Part shown: positions 56,733 through 64,000 of the stretch, one piece after another | How positions within the stretch are numbered: position 1 is the stretch's first letter | How the letters are laid out: each line of letters begins with the position of its first letter | NCBI RefSeq assembly: GCF_011297335.1 | Contig: NZ_JAAOTJ010000004.1 | Location: forward strand, 310,001-374,000 | Source of the DNA: Catellatospora methionotrophica | GTDB taxonomy: Bacteria; Actinomycetota; Actinomycetes; Mycobacteriales; Micromonosporaceae | DNA: 64,000 nucleotides | Direction of reading: 5' to 3' | The notes under the pieces: generated by a model | The model's database searches: none | What the model was told of the DNA's origin: nothing | The model's input: only the letters and a program-made list of their open reading frames with translations | Position numbers and translations under genes: made by a program

Positions 56733-57658
56733 ACCGGCAGCTCGCCATGTTCTCCGCCGAGTCGGCCCGCCCCTCGGCGTACGACCTGGCCGGGCTGCTC
56801 ATCGGGCCCGGCCAGGTGACCCGGATGGGCGGCACGGCCCGGGTGTCGGTGGTGGTCGACGCGGCGTGGCGGGTGCACGCGCTGGCGGCCGAGTTCACCG
56901 CGCGGGGGCTGGAGACGAGCTGGGAGCCCGCGGCGGTCGACGGGCACTTCGGGGTGCGCACCGCGTACACCGGGATGCTCGCGCCGCTGGCCGAGGCCTG
57001 GACGCGCGGGTCGGGCAAGCGCCCGCCCGCCGGGTTCGCGCTGGACGGCGCGCGGCTGCGGCTGTGGTTCGCGGCGGCGGGCGCGGTCGACCCGGAGGGC
57101 GACGGCGCGGTGCTGCGGCTCGGTGCGAACGACGAGCACTGCGCGGCCACCGGCCTGCGCGCTTTCACCGCGCTGGCCTGCATGGCCGAACTGGGCCGCG
57201 GGCCGGTGCTGCGGATCGCCGGTCGGCGGCGGGTGACCCGCCTGCGCGAGCTGGTCGGCGAGCGCCCGGCCATGGCCCCGCTCGGCGCGTGGCCCGGCGA
57301 CCAGCCGCTGGTTTCGGAGACCGGTCCCGAGGCTGACAGCGCGGAGCAGGCCGGATCGCGTCCCGTGCGGACGGTCCGGACGTCACGGCTGCGCCCGGTC
57401 GCACCTGGCCAGCTGGACACCGGCCAGGTCCTGCCGGCCGTGCGGCCCGATCCAGCCCACGGCGAGGTGCCGCCGGGGGAGGTCGCAGGCCAGACCCCAC
57501 CGGTCGAGCCCGACGCTGGCCGGATCACACTGGATAAACCGGACGCGGGCCGGACCCCACCAGGCGAGCCGGAAGCGGGCCAGGGGCTGCCGGACCTGCC
57601 GGATCAGGCCGGGACCACCGGACCGGTCCGGACCGGCAGCGATCTGACCGGGCCGTAG
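56723..57658 (+). CDS. Conserved actinobacterial protein with repeat-rich tail, unknown function
   Basis: The first ~195 residues form a folded domain without a signal peptide or recognised motif (start region AYDLAGLLIGPGQVTRMGG). The remaining ~115 are Pro/Asp/Gly-rich and contain about three imperfect 10-residue repeats of the type PDAGRTPPGE, encoded by 30-base units around bases 57508-57597. GTG 56723 is chosen because AGGTG lies five bases upstream; GTG 56729 is an alternative. The last 55 bases overlap the end of the convergent dipeptidase gene. Confidence 0.7.
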   Translation: MSVNRQLAMFSAESARPSAYDLAGLLIGPGQVTRMGGTARVSVVVDAAWRVHALAAEFTARGLETSWEPAAVDGHFGVRTAYTGMLAPLAEAWTRGSGKRPPAGFALDGARLRLWFAAAGAVDPEGDGAVLRLGANDEHCAATGLRAFTALACMAELGRGPVLRIAGRRRVTRLRELVGERPAMAPLGAWPGDQPLVSETGPEADSAEQAGSRPVRTVRTSRLRPVAPGQLDTGQVLPAVRPDPAHGEVPPGEVAGQTPPVEPDAGRITLDKPDAGRTPPGEPEAGQGLPDLPDQAGTTGPVRTGSDLTGP

Positions 57659-58278
57659 CGGGCCACCGGTGCGCCGGTGACGTGGGCCCAGTAGCGGTCG
57701 CCGTAGGACCAGTGCCACCACTCGGTCGGGTAGTTCACCATGCCGACCGAGGTCAGTGCGTCGCCCAGGTAGCGCCGGTTGCGGGCGGCCTCGGCGGAGA
57801 CGTTGGCGGAGTCGGTGTGGCAGGCTTCGCTGTCGGTGTCGTTGACCTGCGTTCCCATCCACAGTTCGGTGCCGTCGGCGGTGCACAGCGTCAGGTCCAC
57901 CGCTGCTCCCGCGACGTGCGGGGCGACCTCGGGCGGGGAGATGTACCGGCTGGCCCGGCGGTGGTACCAGGCCTCGTCGTTGCCGGGCTGGATCACGCGC
58001 AGCCGTTGCTTGTGCGAGTCGAAGTACTCCTGTTGCAGGGCGAGCGGGCGGTAGCACTCGACGATCAGCAGCCGCAGCCCGGCAGGCAGCAGCGTCTGCG
58101 CGGTGACCAGCCGGTCGACCACGCTCAGCCGCACGTGGGCGAAGGCCCCGTCGCCGTCGGCCAGCCGCCGGTCGAGCCGCAGCGCGCCGACGGTACGCAG
58201 GTCGATCAGGCACTCGTCGCACTCGGCCACCGGCGTCTCCACGACCGCAGTGTCCGACAGCAGCACCATCTCCGCCAT
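57604..58278 (-). CDS. VanX-type D-Ala-D-Ala dipeptidase (M15 family)
   Basis: The 224-residue product keeps the M15D zinc ligands: His and Asp spaced as in HVAGAAVD, and His in EWWHW with the catalytic Glu before it. The transition-state arginine lies in ECYRPLALQQ near residue 77. VanX splits D-Ala-D-Ala; homologues also recycle cell wall material. No vanH or vanA gene is nearby, so glycopeptide resistance is not implied. GGGAGG precedes ATG 58278. The 3' end overlaps the convergent neighbour by 55 bases. Confidence 0.87.
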   Translation of the reverse strand: MAEMVLLSDTAVVETPVAECDECLIDLRTVGALRLDRRLADGDGAFAHVRLSVVDRLVTAQTLLPAGLRLLIVECYRPLALQQEYFDSHKQRLRVIQPGNDEAWYHRRASRYISPPEVAPHVAGAAVDLTLCTADGTELWMGTQVNDTDSEACHTDSANVSAEAARNRRYLGDALTSVGMVNYPTEWWHWSYGDRYWAHVTGAPVARYGPVRSLPVRTGPVVPA

Positions 58279-58362
58279 TGGCAATCCCTCCCAGCCGGGC
58301 CCGCCCCCGGTGTGTACGCCCGAGGGGTCCCCCACCTGCCCGGTCGTGATGTGAACGTCGGG

Positions 58363-58394
58363 ACGGGTGGCTCGCCCCGTGCCGAGCCACCCGT
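58363..58394 (-). terminator. Hairpin after the AfsR-type regulator gene
   Basis: Bases 58363-58374 and 58383-58394 form a perfect 12-bp stem with an 8-base loop, 74 bases beyond the stop on the minus strand. There is no T-run. Confidence 0.55.
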
Positions 58395-58468
58395 ACCTCC
58401 GACAGGACGGACACTTCCAGGCGGCGCTGGAACTTTTCTGTAATAGACGGGTGTCGCGACCTCGGGCG

Positions 58469-61400
58469 CTAGCCGCGGGCGTCGAGTTCGGCGAGCTCGC
58501 GGGCCCCGTGGTCGTGGAAGACCTGCCGGGCGCGGGCCTGGGCGGTCCGCGCCCCGGCGGTGTCGCCGCGTGCGGCCAGCAGCCGGGACCGGTCCAGGTC
58601 CAGCCGGGCCTGCCACACCGGCACGTCCATCGACTGCCAGATGTCGTGCGCGGCGTCGAAGCAGGCCTGGGCGAGGTCGAGCCGGTGTTCGGCGAGGTGG
58701 AGCTGGCCGAGTACGCGCAGCGTCGCGCCCTGGCCCCAGCGGTCGCCCATGGTGTGGCTGACCGACAGCGCCCATTCGAGCCGGGGCAGCGCCTCGCCGT
58801 GGTGGCCCTGCCGCATGCGCGCCTTGGCGAGCGCGCGGACCGCGTACGCCTCCATCAGCTCGTCGCCGAGTTCGTGGAAGATCTCGGCGGACTCGGCGCA
58901 GCGCCGCTCGGCGTCGTCCCACTCGTCCCTGGCCCGGTGGTAGAGGCCGAGCGTGCGCAGGGTGTGGCCCTCGCCGAGCCGGCTGCCCGCGCGCCGGTAC
59001 GCGGCCAGCGACTCGGTCAGGTCGGCCAGCGCCCCGTCGTAGTCGCCGAGTTCCAGCCGCACCGACCCGGCGATGCGGCGGCAGTAGCCGATGCCGATGT
59101 CGTCGCGGGCGTCGTGCAGCAGCGCCGTGGCCTGGTCGAGGAAGTGCACACCCTCGGCGAAGCGGCCCGGCTCGCGGCAGGCGATGCCCAGCCCGGCCAG
59201 CGCGGTGGCCTGTCCGGGCAGGTCGTTCAGCTCGCGGAACAGGCTCAGCGCGGCCCGGAACTGCCGCCGCGCCTCGGTGTAGTGGTCCTGGTCGTAGCGC
59301 AGCTGGCCCAGTTCGGTGAGGATCACCGCCTCGTCGTGCGGCTTGGCCGCGCGCCGGGCCGCGGTCAGCGCCGCCTCGATGACGCGGGTGCGCGCGGCGA
59401 ACCGGTTCGCGCCCATGAAAGCCGACGCGTTGCGGGCCGAGGCGAATTCGAAGACCAGGTCGTACAGGCCGAGCACGAGCGCCCGCTCCACCCCGGAGGC
59501 CAGCGCGGACTGCTCCGCCTCGAACCAGTCCCAGGGGTCGGCGATGACCAGCGCGGTCAGCTCCTCGGCGACGTCGTGCGGGCTGAACGGCCGCCGCCAC
59601 CGGATCTCGGCGGGCGGCGAGTCGACGGCGGCGCGGTGGATCAGGGCCAGCCAGCCGCGCAGCGCGCGGGCCACCGCGTCGGCCAGGTCCTCGGCGGGCT
59701 CCTCCAGTGCGGCGCACTCGCGGGCGTACAGCCGGATCAGGTCGTGCAGGCGGTAGCGCAGCCCGCCCATCCGGTCCACCCCGACGAACTCGACCAGCTG
59801 CGCGTCGACGAGCTGCTCGACCAGCTCCTCGGCCTCGGTCGGGGAGGTCTCGGCGAGCCAGGACACCACCCACGGGGAGAAGTCGGGCACGCCGAACCAG
59901 CCCAGCCGCCGCAGCGTGGTCCGGCAGCCGTCGTCCAGGGCCCGGTAGCTCAGCTCGATGCTGCTGCGTACGCCGACGTCACCGGCGGACAGGTGGTTGA
60001 GGCGGCGGCTCTCGTCGGCGAGCCGGTCGGCCAGCGGCTTGAGCGGCAGCGCCCGCCGTCCGGCCAGCCGCGCGCTGACGATGCGCAGCGCCAGCGGCAG
60101 GTTGCCGCAGTACTCGACGATCCGCCGGGCCGCGTCGACGTCCTCGTCGACCCGCCCGTCCCCGGCGAGCCGCCGCAGCAGCAGCAGCGCCTCGTCGGGC
60201 TCCAGCACGCGCAGGTCGGTCAGCGTGGTGCCGGACAGCCCGGACAGGCGGTCCCGGCTGGTGATGACGACCGCGTTGCCCGCCCGGCCCGGCAGCAGCG
60301 GGCGCACCTGCTGCTCGGAGGCGGCGTCGTCGAGCACGAGCAGCATGCGGCGCTGGGCGAGCAGCGAGCGGTAGAGGTCGGCCCGCTCCTCGATGCTCTC
60401 CGGCAGCTGGGCCTGCTCGACGCCGAGCGCCCGCAGGAAGCGTGACAGTACCTCGCCCGGCTCGGCGGGCGCGTCGCTCATGCCGCGCAGCTCCGCGTAG
60501 AGCTGGCCGTCGGGGAAGTGTTCGGCGAGCCGGTGCGCGACCGCGGTGGCCAGGGTGGACTTGCCGGTGCCGCCCGGCCCGGCGATGACCTGTACGGCGG
60601 GAGCGCCGTCGGTGGGCAGCAGGCCCTGCGCCAGGGCCTCGATCTCGGCGGCGCGGCCGGTGAAGTCGGCGGGCACCGGCGGCAGTTGCGCGGGCACCGG
60701 GTGCACCGCGCCGGGGCCGGTCAGCTCCGGTGAGGCGGCGGCCAGCTGCTCGGTGCCGCCGCGCAGGATCGCGTGGTGCAGCGCGGTGAGTTCGGGGCCG
60801 GGCTCGACGCCCAGCTCGCCGATGAGCACGTCGCGGCCTTCGCGGTAGCAGGCCAGCGCCTCGGCCTGGCGGCCCAGCCGGTACAGCACGGTCATCAGCT
60901 GGCCGCGCAGCCGCTCGTTGGTGGGCCGCTGCCCGACCAGCACGGTCAGCTCGGCGACCAGGTCGCCCCACTGGCCCGCGGCGATCTCCGCGGCGATGCG
61001 CTCCTCGACGGCCGTGGCCCGTAGCTCGTCCAGGCGCGAGGCCTGCGCGGTGAGCTCGGTGGCGTCCAGGCCGGACAGCGCCGGGCCCTGCCAGAGGGCG
61101 TCCGCCGCGCGCAGCAGGTCCGCTGCGGCGGGGGAGTCACCGGCGGCCGCCGCGGCCCGCCCCTGGGTCAGCAGCCAGGTGAACTGCTCCACGTCCAGCG
61201 CCTCCGGCTCGATCCGGATCACGTAGCCGGGAGCCGCGGTGGTGATGAGGTCACCGGCGCCGTACCGGGCGAACGTGCGGCGCAGCGTGGACACGTAGGT
61301 CTGGACCAGGGCGCGGGCGGTGTCCGGCGGGTCCTCGCCCCACAGCACGTCCACCAGCCGGTGGGCCGAGACGACCCGGCCGTGCTCCAGCAGCAGGGCG

Positions 61401-61489
61401 GCGAGCAGCGCTTTCGGTTTCGCGCCGCCGAGCGGCACGGCCTCGTCACCGGCGTATGCCGAGACGGGTCCGAGCAACCGGAACTCCAC
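58469..61489 (-). CDS. AfsR/SARP-type regulator with NB-ARC and TPR domains
   Basis: The 1006-residue product has an OmpR-type winged-helix domain (about 1-95), a bacterial transcriptional activation domain (about 98-245), an NB-ARC ATPase (P-loop GPGGTGKST near residue 304, MLLVLDDA near 375) and a long C-terminal TPR array. AfsR-like proteins integrate signals for secondary metabolism and development; no biosynthetic cluster is in the window. GTG 61489 is chosen because GGAGGAG is six bases upstream. It diverges from the subtilisin-like protease across 248 bases. Confidence 0.92.
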   Translation of the reverse strand: MEFRLLGPVSAYAGDEAVPLGGAKPKALLAALLLEHGRVVSAHRLVDVLWGEDPPDTARALVQTYVSTLRRTFARYGAGDLITTAAPGYVIRIEPEALDVEQFTWLLTQGRAAAAAGDSPAAADLLRAADALWQGPALSGLDATELTAQASRLDELRATAVEERIAAEIAAGQWGDLVAELTVLVGQRPTNERLRGQLMTVLYRLGRQAEALACYREGRDVLIGELGVEPGPELTALHHAILRGGTEQLAAASPELTGPGAVHPVPAQLPPVPADFTGRAAEIEALAQGLLPTDGAPAVQVIAGPGGTGKSTLATAVAHRLAEHFPDGQLYAELRGMSDAPAEPGEVLSRFLRALGVEQAQLPESIEERADLYRSLLAQRRMLLVLDDAASEQQVRPLLPGRAGNAVVITSRDRLSGLSGTTLTDLRVLEPDEALLLLRRLAGDGRVDEDVDAARRIVEYCGNLPLALRIVSARLAGRRALPLKPLADRLADESRRLNHLSAGDVGVRSSIELSYRALDDGCRTTLRRLGWFGVPDFSPWVVSWLAETSPTEAEELVEQLVDAQLVEFVGVDRMGGLRYRLHDLIRLYARECAALEEPAEDLADAVARALRGWLALIHRAAVDSPPAEIRWRRPFSPHDVAEELTALVIADPWDWFEAEQSALASGVERALVLGLYDLVFEFASARNASAFMGANRFAARTRVIEAALTAARRAAKPHDEAVILTELGQLRYDQDHYTEARRQFRAALSLFRELNDLPGQATALAGLGIACREPGRFAEGVHFLDQATALLHDARDDIGIGYCRRIAGSVRLELGDYDGALADLTESLAAYRRAGSRLGEGHTLRTLGLYHRARDEWDDAERRCAESAEIFHELGDELMEAYAVRALAKARMRQGHHGEALPRLEWALSVSHTMGDRWGQGATLRVLGQLHLAEHRLDLAQACFDAAHDIWQSMDVPVWQARLDLDRSRLLAARGDTAGARTAQARARQVFHDHGARELAELDARG

Positions 61490-61653
61490 CTCGCACTCCT
61501 CCGCCGCGTTACTAGATCGATTCAGCGTACGGCCGGACCGGGGCAGAGGACCACCGTCCGACAAGACATCGCAGGTCAGAGGCTAGCGCATGGCGCGGTT
61601 GACCACATTGTCCCGCTTCACCCGGCGTAGCTGCGCAGACACCGGTTCCACCT

Positions 61654-61699
61654 GCGGCGATGGCGGAGTTTCGCCATGGCGTAACCCCGCCATCGCCGC
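61654..61699. promoter_or_regulatory. 46-base nested palindrome in the divergent gap
   Basis: Perfect 13-base outer arms (61654-61666 and 61687-61699) enclose inner GTT/AAC arms and the central palindrome GCCATGGC. Its centre lies about 61 bases upstream of the predicted start of the protease gene, immediately before the -35 element. It may be an activator or repressor site. Confidence 0.6.
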
Positions 61700-61702
61700 C
61701 TA

Positions 61703-61731
61703 TTCACTCGGTGACGGCGGGCCGGTAGACC
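61703..61731 (+). promoter_or_regulatory. Predicted promoter of the subtilisin-like protease
   Basis: TTCACT (61703-61708) and TAGACC (61726-61731) are 17 bases apart. Transcription would begin at about 61738, which is the ATG, so the message is probably leaderless. No ribosome binding site is visible. Confidence 0.55.
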
Positions 61732-61737
61732 GTTGTC

Positions 61738-64000
61738 ATGTTCTCCCCCTCACAGCCTTCCCGCTCCCGGCGCAGGCGCTGGCAGCTGATCTCGGCGGCC
61801 ACCGTGGCACCGCTGCTGGCGGCGGGTCTCGCCGTCCTGCAGACGCCCGCGGTCGCCGCCGCGCCGAGCAAACCCTCCACCCCCGCCAAGCCGTCGGCGA
61901 CCCACCAGGTCACGCTGGTCACCGGCGATGTCGTCACGGTCGTCACGATGGCCGACGGCAAGCAGATCGCCGATGTCGACCGCCCGGCCGACGCGGTCGG
62001 CGGTGTGAAGCTGCAGGAGATCAAGGGCGACCTGTTCGTGATCCCGGACGAGGCGGTGGCGCTGCTCGGTGCGAACAAGCTCGACCGGCGGCTGTTCAAC
62101 GTCACCGACCTGATCGAGATGGGCTACGACGACGCGAAGTCGGCCGGTGTGCCGCTGATCGCGACGTACACCGCGGCGCAGTCGCGCGCCGTGACCGAGC
62201 CGAAGGCTCCCCGCGGCAGCAAGCTGACCCGCAAGCTCAAGGGCATCCGGGGCGCGGCGCTGACCGCCGACAAGAAGCAGGCCCGCTCGTTCTGGACCAC
62301 CGTCGCGCCACAGGGCAGCACGACGGCGGGTCAGGGCGGCGCGACGGCCGTTCCGGTCAAGGCGACCCTCGGTGAGGGCGTGGCCAAGCTGTGGCTGGAC
62401 GGCCGTGTCTCGGTCAACCTGAAGGAGAGCGTGCCGCTGATCGGCGCGCCCGAGGCCTGGGCCGCCGGGTACACCGGCAAGGGCGCCAAGGTCGCCGTGC
62501 TCGACACCGGCGTCGACGTGACCCACCCTGACCTGGCCGGTGTCGTCGACGGCACGGCCAGCTTCGTGCCGGGCGAGTCGGCGACCGACGACGTCAACGG
62601 CCACGGCACCCACGTCGTCTCGACGATCGTCGGCACGGGCGCGGCTTCCAACGGCGACTACAAGGGCGTCGCCCCCGACGCTGACATGATCGTCGGCAAG
62701 GTGCTCGGCGGGCTGGAGGGCTACGGCCAGGACTCGTGGATCATCGCGGGTATGGAGTGGGCCGTCCAGCAGGGCGCCGACGTCGTCAGCATGAGCCTGG
62801 GCGACACCTACCCGACCGACGGCAGCGACCCGATGTCGCAGGCGGTCGACGCGCTGTCCGCGCAGTACGGCGCGCTGTTCGTCATCGCGGCGGGCAACGC
62901 GGGCCCGGAGAGCATCTCCACCCCGGGCGCGGCCGCCTCGGCGCTGACCGTGGCCGCCACCGACAAGGCCGACGAGCTGGCGTACTTCTCCAGCACCGGC
63001 CCGCTGGCGTACTCGGGCGGCATGAAGCCGGACATCGCGGCCCCCGGTGTGGACATCACCGCGGCCCGCTCGCAGCAGATGACCGACGGCGGCGAGGGCC
63101 TGTACCGCACCATCAGCGGCACCTCGATGGCCACCCCGCACGTGGCGGGCGCGGCGGCGATCCTGGCCCAGCAGCACCCCGACTGGACCGGCGCGATGCT
63201 CAAGGAACACCTGATGAGCAGCGCGAAGGGCCTGGCCGACCACTACTCGCCGTACGAGGTCGGCACCGGCCGCCTCGACGTGGCCGCCGCCGTGAAGACC
63301 GGCGTGCGCGCCACCGGCTCGCTGTTCTACGGCAACTACACCTGGCCGCACGACGCGAACGACGTCCCGGTCACCAAGGACCTGGTCCTCACCAACACCG
63401 GCGCCGCCGACGTCACGCTGAACCTGGCGCTGACCAACGCGGGCGGCCCGTTCACCCTGGGTGCGACCTCGGTGACCATCGCGGCGGGCGCGAAGGCGAC
63501 CGTCCCGGTCACCGGCGACCCGCAGGCGGCGGCGGCCGGAGCCCGGCACGTCGGCTACGTGATCGGCACCGACGCGGCCACCGGCAAGCCGGTGACCCGT
63601 ACCTCGGTCGCGCTGGTCAAGGAGGACGAGCGCTACGACCTGAACATCAAGCTGGTCGGCCGGGACGGCAAGCCCGCGTCCGCGCTGGTCGCGGTAAACC
63701 AGGCCGGGGGCGAGTTCACCTGGCAGGTTCAGGTGCAGGGCACAGCCACGCTGCGCATGCCGGCCGGCACCTACTCCGTGCTGGCGTACCTGGACGTGCC
63801 GGGTGAGAAGGCCGACCGCATCGGTGTGGCCACGCTGATCGACCCGGAGACGGTGCTCGGCGGCGGTCCGGCCGAGGTGGTGCTCGATGCGAGCAAGGCA
63901 CGCCTGCTCGACACCGCCGCGCCGCAGCGGTCCGAGGACCGGCAGCGCAAGGTCGACCTCAACGTCCACTACGACGGCCTCGACTCCTACTACGACTTCC
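61738..64000 (+). CDS. Secreted S8 subtilisin-like protease, 5' part
   Basis: The frame is open to the window edge (754 residues so far). There is a long signal peptide with an arginine run (SRSRRRRWQL), a hydrophobic core and cleavage near AVAAAP, then a propeptide (about 45-230) and an S8 catalytic domain with Asp256 (VLDTGVDVTHPD), His289 (NGHGTHV) and Ser463 (SGTSMATPHVAG). C-terminal beta-rich domains continue past the window. Such proteins are large extracellular proteases of actinomycetes. It is divergent from the AfsR-type gene. Confidence 0.93.
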   Translation, partial: MFSPSQPSRSRRRRWQLISAATVAPLLAAGLAVLQTPAVAAAPSKPSTPAKPSATHQVTLVTGDVVTVVTMADGKQIADVDRPADAVGGVKLQEIKGDLFVIPDEAVALLGANKLDRRLFNVTDLIEMGYDDAKSAGVPLIATYTAAQSRAVTEPKAPRGSKLTRKLKGIRGAALTADKKQARSFWTTVAPQGSTTAGQGGATAVPVKATLGEGVAKLWLDGRVSVNLKESVPLIGAPEAWAAGYTGKGAKVAVLDTGVDVTHPDLAGVVDGTASFVPGESATDDVNGHGTHVVSTIVGTGAASNGDYKGVAPDADMIVGKVLGGLEGYGQDSWIIAGMEWAVQQGADVVSMSLGDTYPTDGSDPMSQAVDALSAQYGALFVIAAGNAGPESISTPGAAASALTVAATDKADELAYFSSTGPLAYSGGMKPDIAAPGVDITAARSQQMTDGGEGLYRTISGTSMATPHVAGAAAILAQQHPDWTGAMLKEHLMSSAKGLADHYSPYEVGTGRLDVAAAVKTGVRATGSLFYGNYTWPHDANDVPVTKDLVLTNTGAADVTLNLALTNAGGPFTLGATSVTIAAGAKATVPVTGDPQAAAAGARHVGYVIGTDAATGKPVTRTSVALVKEDERYDLNIKLVGRDGKPASALVAVNQAGGEFTWQVQVQGTATLRMPAGTYSVLAYLDVPGEKADRIGVATLIDPETVLGGGPAEVVLDASKARLLDTAAPQRSEDRQRKVDLNVHYDGLDSYYDF

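Noticed and set aside
57604-58278. Vancomycin-resistance locus
   Set aside because: Only a VanX-type enzyme is present; vanH, vanA and the VanRS pair are absent.
58469-61489. Biosynthetic gene cluster around the AfsR-type regulator
   Set aside because: No synthase, synthetase or tailoring cluster lies within the window.

Overview
The window is about 64 kb of very GC-rich DNA (roughly 70% or more) with dense genes, many GTG starts and several likely leaderless promoters. It comes from an actinobacterium. The mix of a Nuo complex I operon, an ESX-type secretion fragment, a Tad pilus locus beside a DEAH helicase, a bldG-like switch with an H+-pyrophosphatase, and a 6C small RNA fits a filamentous actinomycete; a member of the Micromonosporaceae is my best guess. 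No 16S or tRNA gene is present to confirm this.

Layout. 1-11.2 kb: the 3' half of a nuo operon (nuoF end, nuoG-nuoN), closed by a hairpin and followed by a long-chain polyprenyl diphosphate synthase, presumably for the menaquinone tail. 12.3-17.7 kb: an IclR regulator, a VOC protein, a Tat-exported PhoX phosphatase with a PHO-box-like repeat in front, a RarD-type transporter and a small membrane protein; two long near-perfect palindromes lie in the gaps. 17.8-27.1 kb: part of a type VII (ESX) secretion locus: eccE, eccB, two WXG100 proteins, mycP, a sulfotransferase, and a large SseB-domain protein translationally coupled to a small partner. eccC and eccD are not here. 27.1-36.1 kb: an alpha/beta hydrolase lacking its nucleophile, nhaA, a C45 acyltransferase-like protein and two convergent secreted M6 metalloproteases.

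36.4-39.75 kb is the most unusual part. It holds two paralogous small secreted proteins ending in a CVLCP motif, a LuxR/GerE-type regulator coupled to them, and a second stand-alone GerE helix-turn-helix protein. Each regulator has a duplicated divergent promoter with a TTGCA-N6-TGCAA palindrome exactly midway, and on the other side of each promoter is a hairpin-ended, probably non-coding transcript of about 180-195 nt.

39.75-58.3 kb is a conserved actinobacterial neighbourhood: acs, a degenerate Fic protein, a HAD-IB phosphatase, 6C RNA, ssd, tadA, a fused tadB-tadC, three pilin-like proteins, a DUF559 protein, the DEAH helicase, bldG with its RsbW-like partner, hppA, a lipoprotein and a repeat-tailed protein of unknown function, then a VanX-like dipeptidase. 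58.4-64 kb: an AfsR-type regulator divergent from a secreted subtilisin-like protease that runs off the end.

Starts were chosen from ribosome binding sites and family alignment from memory; no database search was possible.
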